NCBI RefSeq assembly: GCF_002001205.1
Contig: NZ_MUNZ01000073.1
Coordinates: 22,906 to 86,905, forward strand
Reading direction: 5' to 3'
Length of the DNA: 64,000 nucleotides
DNA from: Hydrogenophaga sp. A37
GTDB taxonomy: Bacteria; Pseudomonadota; Gammaproteobacteria; Burkholderiales; Burkholderiaceae_C
The position numbers and the translations under genes are program-made. Shown here piece after piece: positions 26,684 to 34,818 of this stretch. The notes beneath the pieces are model-generated. The model made no database searches. It had not been told where the DNA came from and worked only from the letters and a program-made list of their open reading frames with translations. Each line of letters opens with the position of its first letter. Position 1 is the first letter of the stretch.

Positions 26684-27348
26684 GAGGAGAGCGCGAGGGA
26701 GATGTCGTTGCTCGGCAGCTTGCGGTCGAAGGTCAGGCCTTCTTCCACATGCATCAGGTGTTGATTCATCAGGCGCACGGCGCCTTCTTCGTCTTTCGCC
26801 GCCAGGGCCTTGACGATGGCGGCGTGCTCTTCGTTGGAGTGTTCGGCCGCGTTGGTGCTCTGGTACATCAGCGTGATGAGGGCGCAACGCGAGATCAGCT
26901 CACGCAAGAGTTCTGCCAGCACCTGGTTGCCCATGAGTTCGGCCAGACGAACGTGGAAGTCACCCAGCAACTCGGTGCGTCCCGACACGTCCTGTTGGTC
27001 CACCGCCCGTTTTTCCTGGGCCACATGGTCGCGCAAGGCCTTGATCTTGCTTGGCGTGACTTGTCTGACAAAGGCGCGCGTCATCTCGGTCTCCAGCATG
27101 CGGCGCACGGCAAAGACCTGCTGGGCTTCCTCAACCGAAGGCGCGGCCACGAAGGCGCCACGCGCCGGCTCCAGCCGGATCAGTCGGTTCTGCGAGAGCT
27201 GGAACAAGGCCTGGCGGACCAGGGTGCGTGAAACGCCGAAGTGGTCGGCCAGCTTCTGCTCGGCCAGCTTGGTGCCAGGGTGCAACCGGTGCTCCACGAT
27301 GGCCTTGGTCAGGGACTCGACGATCAAGCGGGTGCTGGAGGTTTCCAT
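26680..27348 (-). CDS. GntR-family regulator of the purine catabolic genes
   Basis: 222 residues. The winged helix (LAEQKLADHFGVSRTLVRQA) is followed by an FCD domain (VRRMLETEMTRAFVRQV, DFHVRLAELMGN, EEHAAIVKALAA). It is the first gene of the operon gntR-puuE-uraD/allC-M20 and is divergent from uraH. A perfect 16-bp palindrome lies 26 bp ahead of its start and is repeated before puuD, so it probably represses itself, uraH and puuD. The effector would be urate or a product of it (inference). Confidence 0.85.
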   Translation of the reverse strand: METSSTRLIVESLTKAIVEHRLHPGTKLAEQKLADHFGVSRTLVRQALFQLSQNRLIRLEPARGAFVAAPSVEEAQQVFAVRRMLETEMTRAFVRQVTPSKIKALRDHVAQEKRAVDQQDVSGRTELLGDFHVRLAELMGNQVLAELLRELISRCALITLMYQSTNAAEHSNEEHAAIVKALAAKDEEGAVRLMNQHLMHVEEGLTFDRKLPSNDISLALSS

Positions 27349-27373
27349 GCGGGCATCATAGTCAGAAAAACAA

Positions 27374-27389
27374 AAAGTGTATACACTTT
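27374..27389. promoter_or_regulatory. Perfect palindrome AAAGTGTATACACTTT (operator)
   Basis: The 16-bp site sits between divergent gntR and uraH. An identical site lies at 29584-29599 upstream of puuD. The shared exact sequence in two purine promoters marks it as a regulatory site, most simply for the adjacent GntR protein. Confidence 0.8.
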
Positions 27390-27419
27390 CAGTCGACTGA
27401 ATTCAACCTGGAAAAGACA

Positions 27420-27773
27420 ATGGGCCTCAGCACACATGTTCTGGACACGATGAATGGCTGCCCTGCGGCGGGCATGGCGGTCGAGCTCTACACCACCGAC
27501 GGCGACGTGGCCACGCTGGTCAAACGCTTCGCGCTCAACGCCGACGGCCGCAACCCGGACGGGCCGCTGTACGACAACACGAACCTGAAAAAAGGCACCT
27601 ACCGCCTGGTGTTCGACGTGAAGGGCTATTTCGCGGCCCAGGGCGTGGTCTTGCCCGAGCCCAATTTCCTCAACCGCGTGGCACTCGATTTCGGCGTGGC
27701 CCACACCGACCAGCACTACCACGTGCCGCTGCTGGTGAGCCCGTGGAGCTATTCAACATATAGAGGAAGTTAA
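27420..27773 (+). CDS. uraH: 5-hydroxyisourate hydrolase
   Basis: 117 residues, transthyretin-like. LSTHVLDTMNGCPAAGMAV at the start and the C-terminal YSTYRGS are diagnostic, with the catalytic His in the first motif and Arg in the RFALNADGRNPDGP segment. It hydrolyses 5-hydroxyisourate, the product of PuuD, to OHCU for UraD. GGAAAAG precedes the ATG at 27420. Divergent from the gntR-puuE operon across the 16-bp operator. Confidence 0.95.
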   Translation: MGLSTHVLDTMNGCPAAGMAVELYTTDGDVATLVKRFALNADGRNPDGPLYDNTNLKKGTYRLVFDVKGYFAAQGVVLPEPNFLNRVALDFGVAHTDQHYHVPLLVSPWSYSTYRGS

Positions 27774-27775
27774 CC

Positions 27776-27966
27776 CCCCGCGCCGCTTCGCGTCACCCCC
27801 CAGGGGGCGATGCGAGTGGCCCGGCAAAGCCGGTTCCACCGCATCCTGGGTGAAGGCACGGTCTCCGGCGAGCGCTGTGTGAGCCCAGAACGCGGCGGAA
27901 CCGGCTTTGCCGGGCCGCACCGCGTTGCCCCCTGGGGGGTGACGCCGCAGGCGGCGCGGGGGGAGC
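27776..27966. repeat. Head-to-head pair of type A palindromic repeats
   Basis: Two type A copies in opposite orientation: GGCCCGGCAAAGCCGGTTCC on the left and GGAACCGGCTTTGCCGGGCC on the right, flanked by CCCCCCAGGGGGCG and CCCCCTGGGGGGTG. Together they fill the whole gap between convergent uraH and the lipoprotein gene and can fold into a large hairpin. Confidence 0.8.
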
Positions 27967-27967
27967 C

Positions 27968-28516
27968 TTATTTACTGCGTTGCCCTTCGGTCAGCGTGTC
28001 GAGCTGGAAGTTGCCGCTCTTGTCCCAGAGCCACACCTCGGTGTAGGTCACGCCGCCCAGGCGCACCGGGGCGGGGAAGGGAGAGGCTTCGTACACCGTG
28101 CGCTCGATTTCCAGCACCACATCGGGCGCATGGCTGGGCGCCCGCATCCAGTTGAGGCGCCGCACCAGGCCCCGGTTGTCGAGTTCGACCTGCAGCACGC
28201 CGACCGCGTGCATCAGGGGTGGCATCTTGCCTTTGAAGATGCGGTGGGCGTTCTTGCCGTAGAGGTGGCGGGCGCCGTCCTGGCGGTATTCGCGGGGCGT
28301 GATCGCCTCCGACACCAGCGTGGGCGGGGGAAGGGCGTCCGCGATCGGGGCATCGATCACCGGGGGCAGGTCGGGCACCGACATGTCGGCTGGGGGCTTG
28401 GGCGCGGCGCAGGCCACCAGCAGCATGGCGATGCAGACCCCCAGCAGGCCGGCCGTGCGCTGGAGAAGTGCGGGCCGGTGCGCTGAGAACGAGGGAGAGG
28501 TCGGTGATGTGCTCAT
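27968..28516 (-). CDS. Putative lipoprotein, unknown function
   Basis: 182 residues from ATG 28516. A long hydrophobic leader ends in the lipobox LLVAC, followed by a Pro-rich linker. The C-terminal ~100 residues (VLQVELDNRGLVRRLNWMRA, VERTVYEASPFPAP-like segment) resemble the beta-alpha-beta of TonB C-terminal or energy-transducer-like domains, but I cannot assign it. It is divergent from xdhC. Confidence 0.55.
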   Translation of the reverse strand: MSTSPTSPSFSAHRPALLQRTAGLLGVCIAMLLVACAAPKPPADMSVPDLPPVIDAPIADALPPPTLVSEAITPREYRQDGARHLYGKNAHRIFKGKMPPLMHAVGVLQVELDNRGLVRRLNWMRAPSHAPDVVLEIERTVYEASPFPAPVRLGGVTYTEVWLWDKSGNFQLDTLTEGQRSK

Positions 28517-28723
28517 GGCGGTCTTTGGGTGGTGCTTCCAGGCGGTTCGGTGGTGCCGGAGGGCCGCCCTGTGGCCGCTCCGGCCCGGGACCATACGGGC
28601 AGAGAGATGCAGTGTATGGGGCTTTGCCCGCCCGCCCAAGGGGGGTGCCGGGGGATACTGCACGCTCGCGCCCCAGTTGACGTTTTCTCCCGGATTTTTT
28701 TGGCTCGCACGCCACACACGCCC

Positions 28724-29539
28724 ATGGAACTGGAGTCTTTTTTACTGCACCTGGCCCTGGAGCCCGCCGTTCTGGTGACGGTGGTGCAGGCGCGTGGCTC
28801 GGTGCCGCGCGAGGTGGGTGCGTGGATGGCGGTCTGGCCCCAGGGGCAGGTGGGCACCATCGGCGGCGGTCACCTGGAGTGGGACGCGGTGCGGCAGGCG
28901 CGCGAGCGTCTGGCCTCAGGCGAAGGCAGCACCTGGGAGCACAGCGTCACGCTCGGCCCCAGCCTGGGGCAATGCTGCGGCGGCGCGCTGCGGCTGCGTT
29001 TCGAGCCGGTGGGGCCCACGCAGGCCGATGCGCTGCGGAAGCGGCTGGCGCCGACACTGACCCCGCTGGCGTTGTTTGGCGGGGGGCACGTGGGGCGGGC
29101 GATTGTGCAGGCGCTGGCGCCTTTGCCGTTTGCCGTGCACTGGATCGACAGCCGCGACGGCGTGTTTCCGGAGCCGCCGCCCATGGGTGTTCAGGTCGAA
29201 CACTCCGATCCGGTGCAGGCGGCGGTGCGCGAGCTCCCGGGCGGCTCGATGGTGCTGATCATGAGCTTCTCCCACGCCGAAGACCTGGACATCGTGGCGG
29301 CCTGCCTGCAGCGCCAGCGCGCGCAGGACGACCTGCCGTTCGTGGGCCTGATTGGCAGCCGCACCAAATGGGCGACGTTTCGAAGGCGGCTGTCGGAGCG
29401 CGGCTTCACCGCGGGCGAGCTGGACCGCATCACCTGCCCCATCGGGCTGCCGGGCATTGTGGACAAAGCCCCGGCCGTCATCGCCGCGGCGGTCGTGGCG
29501 CAGTTGTTGCTAGTTCGTGACACCGCCGCCCCGGCCTGA
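28724..29539 (+). CDS. xdhC: Xanthine dehydrogenase accessory protein XdhC
   Basis: 271 residues. The N-terminal XdhC domain has VTVVQARGSVPREVGAWM and GTIGGGHLEWDAV with the Cys-containing LGQCCGGAL. The C-terminal Rossmann domain has LALFGGGHVGRAIVQAL and the end segment FVGLIGSRTKWATFRRRL. XdhC binds and sulfurates the molybdenum cofactor for xanthine dehydrogenase. The dehydrogenase subunits xdhA/xdhB are not in the window. It precedes puuD, next step in the pathway. Confidence 0.92.
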   Translation: MELESFLLHLALEPAVLVTVVQARGSVPREVGAWMAVWPQGQVGTIGGGHLEWDAVRQARERLASGEGSTWEHSVTLGPSLGQCCGGALRLRFEPVGPTQADALRKRLAPTLTPLALFGGGHVGRAIVQALAPLPFAVHWIDSRDGVFPEPPPMGVQVEHSDPVQAAVRELPGGSMVLIMSFSHAEDLDIVAACLQRQRAQDDLPFVGLIGSRTKWATFRRRLSERGFTAGELDRITCPIGLPGIVDKAPAVIAAAVVAQLLLVRDTAAPA

Positions 29540-29583
29540 GCCCGTCGCGGGGGTGGGGATTTCACGGGCTGTTCTGTCTTCAA

Positions 29584-29599
29584 AAAGTGTATACACTTT
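29584..29599. promoter_or_regulatory. Second perfect AAAGTGTATACACTTT operator
   Basis: Identical over all 16 bp to the site between gntR and uraH, and preceded by the same two bases (AA). It is 130 bp ahead of the puuD start in a 190-bp gap. Confidence 0.8.
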
Positions 29600-29729
29600 G
29601 AGCTCAGGTCGCAGCGGAGCTGGGGTGTCTTTCTGGTGGAAAGCACGCCATCGCGGCCCTCAGTGAACTCAGAGCGCCCGCGGTGGTGAGTTGCAAACCC
29701 TGACGGCAGTTCCGTCATGTTGAGGTGCC

Positions 29730-30926
29730 ATGGAAACCTACCTGCTCGATTGGGCCAACCTGCTGGTGCGCTGGCTGCACGTGATCGTCGCCATCGCCTG
29801 GATCGGCTCTTCCTTCTACTTCGTCTTTCTCGACAGCAGCCTCACGCCGCCCGAAGACGAACAGCTCAAAAAAGACGGCGTCAGCGGTGAACTCTGGGCC
29901 CTGCACGGTGGCGGCTTCTACCACCCGGTCAAGTTCTCGGGCGCACCGCCCAAGCTGCCCCAGCACCTGCACTGGTTCTACTGGGAGAGCTATTCCACCT
30001 GGCTCTCGGGCTTCGCGCTGTTCCTCATCTCCTACCTCTGGAGCCCCAGCGTCTACCTGATCGACCCGCGCATCATGGAATGGTCACCCGCCGGCGCCAT
30101 TGCCGCCGCGCTGGCGTTTCTGGTGGTGTTCTGGCTGCTCTACGACGCGATCTGCCGCACGCTGGGCCAAAGCAAAAACGGCGACGCCAAGGTCGGTGCG
30201 CTGGTGCTGGTGCTGGTGTGCATTGCGGCCTACGCGGCCACGCAGATGTTCGCCGGGCGCGCCGCCTTCCTGATCGTGGGGGCCATGCTCGCCACGACCA
30301 TGAGCGCCAACGTGTTCTTCTGGATCATCCCCGGGCAGCGCACCGTGGTAGCCGACATCCAGGCCGGGCGCCCGATCGATCCGATCCACGGCAAACGCGG
30401 CAAGCAGCGCAGCGTGCACAACACCTACTTCACGCTGCCGGTGCTCTTCGCCATGTTGAGCAACCACTACAGCTTCACCTACACCCACCCGCAGAACTGG
30501 CTGATCCTCATCAGCATGATGTTCGCCGGCGCCGCCATCCGCCAGTTCTTCGTCATGCGCCATGGTTTCAAGCTCGGCCGCAACGCCCACCCCTGGCCTT
30601 ACGCCGCCGTGGGCGTGGTGGTGTTGCTCGCGCTCATCGTCTGGCTCAGGCCCGCGCCGGTGGCGAATGTGGCCATGCCTGAGACGGTGAGCTATGCACA
30701 GCTCAAGCCGGTGATCGAGCAGCGCTGTGTGATGTGCCACGGCGAGGCCCTGCAGTCCAAAGGGGTGCGGCTGGACCAGCCCGCCGCGGTCCAACAGCAC
30801 GCGCAGATGATCTACCAGCAGGTGGTGCTTATGAAGGCCATGCCCCTGAACAACGCCACCGGCCTGACCGACGCAGAGCGTGCCCTGTTTGCGCAGTGGT
30901 TCCTGGCCGGCGGAAAAACCGAGTGA
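29730..30926 (+). CDS. puuD: Membrane urate hydroxylase PuuD
   Basis: 398 residues. Seven or eight membrane helices (NLLVRWLHVIVAIAWIGSSF first; histidine-rich, likely haem-binding) are followed by a periplasmic cytochrome c domain with CVMCH near residue 333. PuuD oxidises urate to 5-hydroxyisourate and passes electrons to the respiratory chain instead of making peroxide. The diagnostic segment YFTLPVLFAMLSNHYSFTY is present. Controlled by the upstream 16-bp palindrome (inference). Confidence 0.93.
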   Translation: METYLLDWANLLVRWLHVIVAIAWIGSSFYFVFLDSSLTPPEDEQLKKDGVSGELWALHGGGFYHPVKFSGAPPKLPQHLHWFYWESYSTWLSGFALFLISYLWSPSVYLIDPRIMEWSPAGAIAAALAFLVVFWLLYDAICRTLGQSKNGDAKVGALVLVLVCIAAYAATQMFAGRAAFLIVGAMLATTMSANVFFWIIPGQRTVVADIQAGRPIDPIHGKRGKQRSVHNTYFTLPVLFAMLSNHYSFTYTHPQNWLILISMMFAGAAIRQFFVMRHGFKLGRNAHPWPYAAVGVVVLLALIVWLRPAPVANVAMPETVSYAQLKPVIEQRCVMCHGEALQSKGVRLDQPAAVQQHAQMIYQQVVLMKAMPLNNATGLTDAERALFAQWFLAGGKTE

Positions 30927-30998
30927 AGGCCCGGCCCGGCGGGCGTGTTTGATCTGCGTTAACCTCGGTGCCGCCGTCACAACACCGAGCCCAACACC

Positions 30999-32105
30999 AT
31001 GAAAACCAAAGCCGCCGTCGCCTGGAAAGCAGGCCAGCCCCTGACCATCGAAACCGTGGATCTTGAAGGTCCGAAGTTCGGCGAAGTGCTGGTCGAGATC
31101 AAGGCCACCGGTATCTGCCACACCGACTACTACACCCTCTCGGGCGCCGACCCGGAAGGCATCTTCCCGGCCATCCTCGGCCATGAAGGCGCGGGCATCG
31201 TGGTGGACGTGGGCCCCGGCGTGACCTCGCTCAAGAAGGGCGACCACGTCATCCCGCTCTACACGCCCGAATGCCGCCAGTGCAAGTTCTGCCTGAGCCG
31301 CAAGACCAACCTGTGCCAACTGATCCGAGGCACCCAGGGCAAGGGCCTGATGCCCGACGCCACCAGCCGCTTCAGCATGGACGGCCAGCCCCTCTTTCAC
31401 TACATGGGCACCAGCACCTTCAGCAACTACACGGTCGCCGCCGAGATCTCGCTGGCCAAGATCCGTGAAGACGCGCCGTTCGACAAGGTCTGCTACATCG
31501 GCTGCGGCGTCACCACCGGCATTGGCGCCGTGATCTTCACCGCCAAGGTGGAGGCGGGCGCCAACGTGGTGGTGTTTGGCCTCGGCGGCATCGGCCTCAA
31601 CGTGATCCAGGGCGCCAAGATGGTGGGTGCCGACAAGATCATCGGCGTCGACCTGAACCCGGCGCGCGAAGCCATGGCGCGCAAGTTCGGCATGACGCAC
31701 TTCATCAACCCCAAGGACCACGCCAACGTGGTCGATGCCATCGTGCAACTCACCGACGGCGGTGCCGACTACAGCTTCGAGTGCATCGGCAACACCAAGG
31801 TGATGCGCGACGCGCTGGAGTGCACGCACAAGGGCTGGGGCCGCAGCATCATCATCGGCGTGGCCGAGGCCGGCGCCGAGATCAGCACGCGCCCGTTCCA
31901 GCTTGTGACCGGTCGCAAATGGGAAGGCTCGGCCTTTGGCGGCGCCCGCGGCCGCACCGACGTGCCGAAGATCGTGGACTGGTACATGGAAGGCAAGATC
32001 AACATCGACGACCTGATCACGCACAAGCTCAAATTGGAAGACATCAACAAAGGCTTTGATCTGATGAAGAGCGGTGAGTCGATCCGCTCGGTGGTCGAGT
32101 TCTGA
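30999..32105 (+). CDS. frmA: S-(hydroxymethyl)glutathione dehydrogenase (class III ADH)
   Basis: 368 residues. Catalytic zinc segment [15 protein letters not shown], the structural zinc cysteines in [16 protein letters not shown], and the NAD fold [17 protein letters not shown]. The Arg of class III enzymes is in the TSRFSMDG region. It oxidises the formaldehyde-glutathione adduct to S-formylglutathione. The next gene, two bases on, hydrolyses that product, so they form one detoxification operon. Confidence 0.95.
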   Translation: MKTKAAVAWKAGQPLTIETVDLEGPKFGEVLVEIKATGICHTDYYTLSGADPEGIFPAILGHEGAGIVVDVGPGVTSLKKGDHVIPLYTPECRQCKFCLSRKTNLCQLIRGTQGKGLMPDATSRFSMDGQPLFHYMGTSTFSNYTVAAEISLAKIREDAPFDKVCYIGCGVTTGIGAVIFTAKVEAGANVVVFGLGGIGLNVIQGAKMVGADKIIGVDLNPAREAMARKFGMTHFINPKDHANVVDAIVQLTDGGADYSFECIGNTKVMRDALECTHKGWGRSIIIGVAEAGAEISTRPFQLVTGRKWEGSAFGGARGRTDVPKIVDWYMEGKINIDDLITHKLKLEDINKGFDLMKSGESIRSVVEF

Positions 32106-32107
32106 CC

Positions 32108-32971
32108 ATGGCCTTCGACCGCCTTGAACTGCTCAGCGAACACGGCAGCTTCGGCGGCGTGCAGCGCTTCTACAAACACGCGTCGAGCGAGATCGGCCTG
32201 CCCATGCGCTTTGCGCTGTTCCTGCCGCCGCAGGCGCTCGCCGGGCAAACCGTGCCGCTGCTCACCTTCCTCGCGGGCCTCACCTGCACCGAAGAGACCT
32301 TCACCATGAAGGCCGGCGCGCAGCGTGTGGCGGCGCAGCTTGGGCTGGCCTTGCTGATGCCCGACACCAGCCCGCGCAACACGGGCGTGGACAGCGAAGA
32401 CCACCACTGGGACTTCGGGGTGGGCGCCGGTTTCTACCTGGACGCCACGCAGTCGCCCTGGTCGGGCCACTGGTGCATGGAGAGCTATTTGCTCAAGGAG
32501 CTGCTGCCAGCCGTGACGGCAGAGTTCAAGCTGAACAGCGGGCGCATGGGTCTGTTCGGCCACTCCATGGGCGGCCACGGTGCGCTCACGCTGGCGCTGC
32601 GCCACCCGGGTGTGTTCCAGAGCCTGTCGGCATTCGCGCCGATCTGTGCACCCACAAAGTGCCCGTGGGGCCACAAGGCTTTCACCGGCTATCTCGGGCA
32701 AGACGAAAGCACCTGGGTCGAACACGATGCGAGCCTGTTGATGGGCGCGCAGAAGGCGGCGCCGTACCCCGGCGGCATCCTGATCGACCAGGGCCTGGCC
32801 GACAAATTCCTCGCCGAGCAGCTGTACCCCGAAGCCTTTGAAGCCGCCTGCGCGCAGGTCGGCCAGCCGCTGACGCTGCGGCGCCACGCCGGCTACGACC
32901 ATGGCTACTACTTCATCAGCAGCTTTGTCGAAGACCACCTGCGTCACCATGCCCAGGCCCTTCAAGCCTGA
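32108..32971 (+). CDS. fghA: S-formylglutathione hydrolase
   Basis: 287 residues, alpha/beta-hydrolase of the esterase D family. The nucleophile elbow is GHSMGGHGAL, the Asp follows in IDQGLADKFL and the His in AGYDHGYYF. The segment LTCTEETFTMKAGAQRVA is diagnostic. It releases formate and glutathione after FrmA. Directly downstream of frmA. Confidence 0.95.
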   Translation: MAFDRLELLSEHGSFGGVQRFYKHASSEIGLPMRFALFLPPQALAGQTVPLLTFLAGLTCTEETFTMKAGAQRVAAQLGLALLMPDTSPRNTGVDSEDHHWDFGVGAGFYLDATQSPWSGHWCMESYLLKELLPAVTAEFKLNSGRMGLFGHSMGGHGALTLALRHPGVFQSLSAFAPICAPTKCPWGHKAFTGYLGQDESTWVEHDASLLMGAQKAAPYPGGILIDQGLADKFLAEQLYPEAFEAACAQVGQPLTLRRHAGYDHGYYFISSFVEDHLRHHAQALQA

Positions 32972-32983
32972 GCGGTGCGGTGA

Positions 32984-33769
32984 TCAGGGGCGCAGTTGCC
33001 GGTGGCTCGCGTCGGCAAGCCGGGCCAGGGTCTCTCGCGGCAGGTTGCCGCTGAGCGCGTAGCCCAGCCGGTCTTCGATCCAGTAGAAGGTTTCGGTGTC
33101 ACCCGAGCGGGTGAAGCGGAAGGCGGCGGCTTCGGGTGCGGTGGAGCCCCCCAGCGCTGACACATGCAGCGTGACCCGTTCACCGGCGCCGTTTTCGTAC
33201 ATGAACAGGGCCCGCGCCTCGCCGTTCTGGCCGGGCAGCAGCCGCCCGCCGACCAGCGAGTAGCCCTGGTCTTGCAGCAGCGGGGCCTTCAGCGGGGCGC
33301 CCAGGCGCTTGGAGAGCCACTGCACCAGATGGACCTGTTCATTGGCACCAACCTCCACCGGATGGCGTTTCTCCGGCAGGTAGACGACATGGGCCACCCG
33401 AGCCTCCTGCACAAACCCGGGCAGTGCCTGCGCCATCGGCACCGGCGAGCGGTCCAGCGACCCCCACCATGAACCGCCCGCAAACCCCAGGGCCAGCAAC
33501 ACGCTGGCGGCCAGCGCCTGCGCGGCGCTTCCCCAGCGTTTCGGGCGGGCGGCGCGCGCCAGCGCCAGCGGCACAGGGGCGTCGAGCACGTCCCGCTGCA
33601 GGGCCTGCAGGCCCAGGCGCTGCGCTTGCCAGGCCTGCGTGCGGCGAGCGTGCTCGGGGTGCGCCAGCAACCATTCGGCGACCGCGTCGGCGCGCTCGGG
33701 GGACAGCTGCCCGTCGACCCAGGCGTGCAGCTCGGCTTCGCTGACGGTGGCGGTGGCTTCGGTGTTCAT
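32984..33769 (-). CDS. Anti-sigma factor (transmembrane)
   Basis: 261 residues. The cytoplasmic N-terminus has SEAELHAWVDGQLSPERADA, typical of anti-sigma factors binding ECF sigmas. One membrane helix lies at about 83-103 (AQALAASVLLALGFAGGSWW), and the rest is periplasmic. Third gene of a lipoprotein-sigma-antisigma unit (10 bp after sigma). It would hold the sigma factor at the membrane until an envelope signal. Confidence 0.85.
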   Translation of the reverse strand: MNTEATATVSEAELHAWVDGQLSPERADAVAEWLLAHPEHARRTQAWQAQRLGLQALQRDVLDAPVPLALARAARPKRWGSAAQALAASVLLALGFAGGSWWGSLDRSPVPMAQALPGFVQEARVAHVVYLPEKRHPVEVGANEQVHLVQWLSKRLGAPLKAPLLQDQGYSLVGGRLLPGQNGEARALFMYENGAGERVTLHVSALGGSTAPEAAAFRFTRSGDTETFYWIEDRLGYALSGNLPRETLARLADASHRQLRP

Positions 33770-33779
33770 GGCAGGTGGG

Positions 33780-34301
33780 TCAGGAGACGATTTTCAAACG
33801 GGGCGCCGGCGTCTGGGCGGTGGGTTCACCACTGGTCAGGCCGCGCAACTGTTCGCGTCCGCGAGAGAGGCGGGACATGACCGTGCCCACTGGCACGCCC
33901 AGCACCTGCGCCGCCTCGGCGTAGCCCAGTTCTTCCACGCAGACCAGCAGCACCGTCTCCCGCAGCACCGGGCTGAGCGCCGCCAATGCCTGTTCCAGGT
34001 CCAGGCGCTCAGGGGTGCGGGCAAAGGGGTCGTGGCTGGGCTCGTTGCCCTCGTCGAGCGCCACCGATTGGCGCTCGTGCACCTGGTCGCGCACCTGGTT
34101 GAGGTACAGGTTGTGCATCAAGGACAGCAGCCAGGCGCGCAGGCCCGAGCCGTCGGCACGCAGCCGCCACAAGGCCCACTTGTGGCACGCGCGCTCCAGT
34201 GTGTCCTGCACCAGGTCGTCGGCGCGGCTGGCGTCCCCCGTGAGCAGCCGGGCGTAGCGGCGCAGACGGGGGATGTGGGGCAGCGTGTCTTCGGGGCCCA
34301 A
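33780..34301 (-). CDS. ECF-family RNA polymerase sigma factor
   Basis: 173 residues. Region 2 (LRRYARLLTGDASRADDLVQ, DTLERACHKWALWR) and region 4 (LSPVLRETVLLVCVEELGYA, AQVLGVPVGTVMSRLSRGRE) are both present. It sits between a lipoprotein and the anti-sigma gene on the same strand, so the three are likely co-expressed, probably autoregulated. The target regulon is unknown. Confidence 0.9.
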   Translation of the reverse strand: MGPEDTLPHIPRLRRYARLLTGDASRADDLVQDTLERACHKWALWRLRADGSGLRAWLLSLMHNLYLNQVRDQVHERQSVALDEGNEPSHDPFARTPERLDLEQALAALSPVLRETVLLVCVEELGYAEAAQVLGVPVGTVMSRLSRGREQLRGLTSGEPTAQTPAPRLKIVS

Positions 34302-34311
34302 GATCGAGGGG

Positions 34312-34704
34312 TCAGGGCTTGGCCAGACGCCAGACGTTGTTGACGCCGTCGCCGGTCTTGTCGCCGGGCTTGGCGTCTTTGACCCAGTGGTACAAGGGCT
34401 TGCCCTTGTAGGCCAGCTGCTGGGTGCCGTCGTCGCGCGTGACCACGCTGTAGTCGCCGGCCGCCGCAGCGCCGCCGGCCATCAGCGGGGGCCAGTTGGT
34501 GGCGCAAGGGCCGTTGCAGGTGCTCTTGCCGCTGCCGGCGGTGTCTTTGTCGAAGGTGTAGAGCGTCATGCCGTTGGGGCCGGCGAGCACGCCGTCGCTC
34601 ATCTTGACGCCGGCCGGGGCGGCCATGCCGCCACCACCGCTGGCACATCCGCCGATGAGGGCGGCACTGAGGGCAAGGACGAGGGCGGTGGTGCGGGGTG
34701 TCAT
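34312..34704 (-). CDS. COG4315-family secreted lipoprotein
   Basis: 130 residues from ATG 34704. The lipobox is LIGGC. Two copies of the family repeat follow: GPNGMTLYTFDKDTAGSGKS with CNGPCATNWPP, then YKGKPLYHWVKDAKPGDKTG. These proteins are periplasmic and often sit next to ECF sigma genes; function is not established. It starts the sigma/anti-sigma unit. Confidence 0.8.
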   Translation of the reverse strand: MTPRTTALVLALSAALIGGCASGGGGMAAPAGVKMSDGVLAGPNGMTLYTFDKDTAGSGKSTCNGPCATNWPPLMAGGAAAAGDYSVVTRDDGTQQLAYKGKPLYHWVKDAKPGDKTGDGVNNVWRLAKP

Positions 34705-34730
34705 GGAAGGCTCCTGAAAGAGGGAAGAAA

Positions 34731-34771
34731 AAAAGGGCTTGCCTGCGGTAAACACCGCCACAAGCCCTTTT
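34731..34771 (-). terminator. Rho-independent terminator after the acyl-CoA ligase
   Basis: AAAAGGGCTTG and CAAGCCCTTTT pair over 11 bp with an inner CGGT/ACCG stem; minus-strand tail is TTTTTTTC. Confidence 0.85.
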
Positions 34772-34818
34772 ATTCCCTTCCGCGCAAAAAACAATGCGGC
34801 GCTCAGCCGCTCAGTCGA

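Noticed and set aside
27061..27071. TTGTCTGACAA, the same palindrome as the udh/gntR operator, inside the purine gntR gene
   Set aside because: It lies deep in a coding sequence with no linked promoter and is explained by codons for FVRQV; most likely chance.
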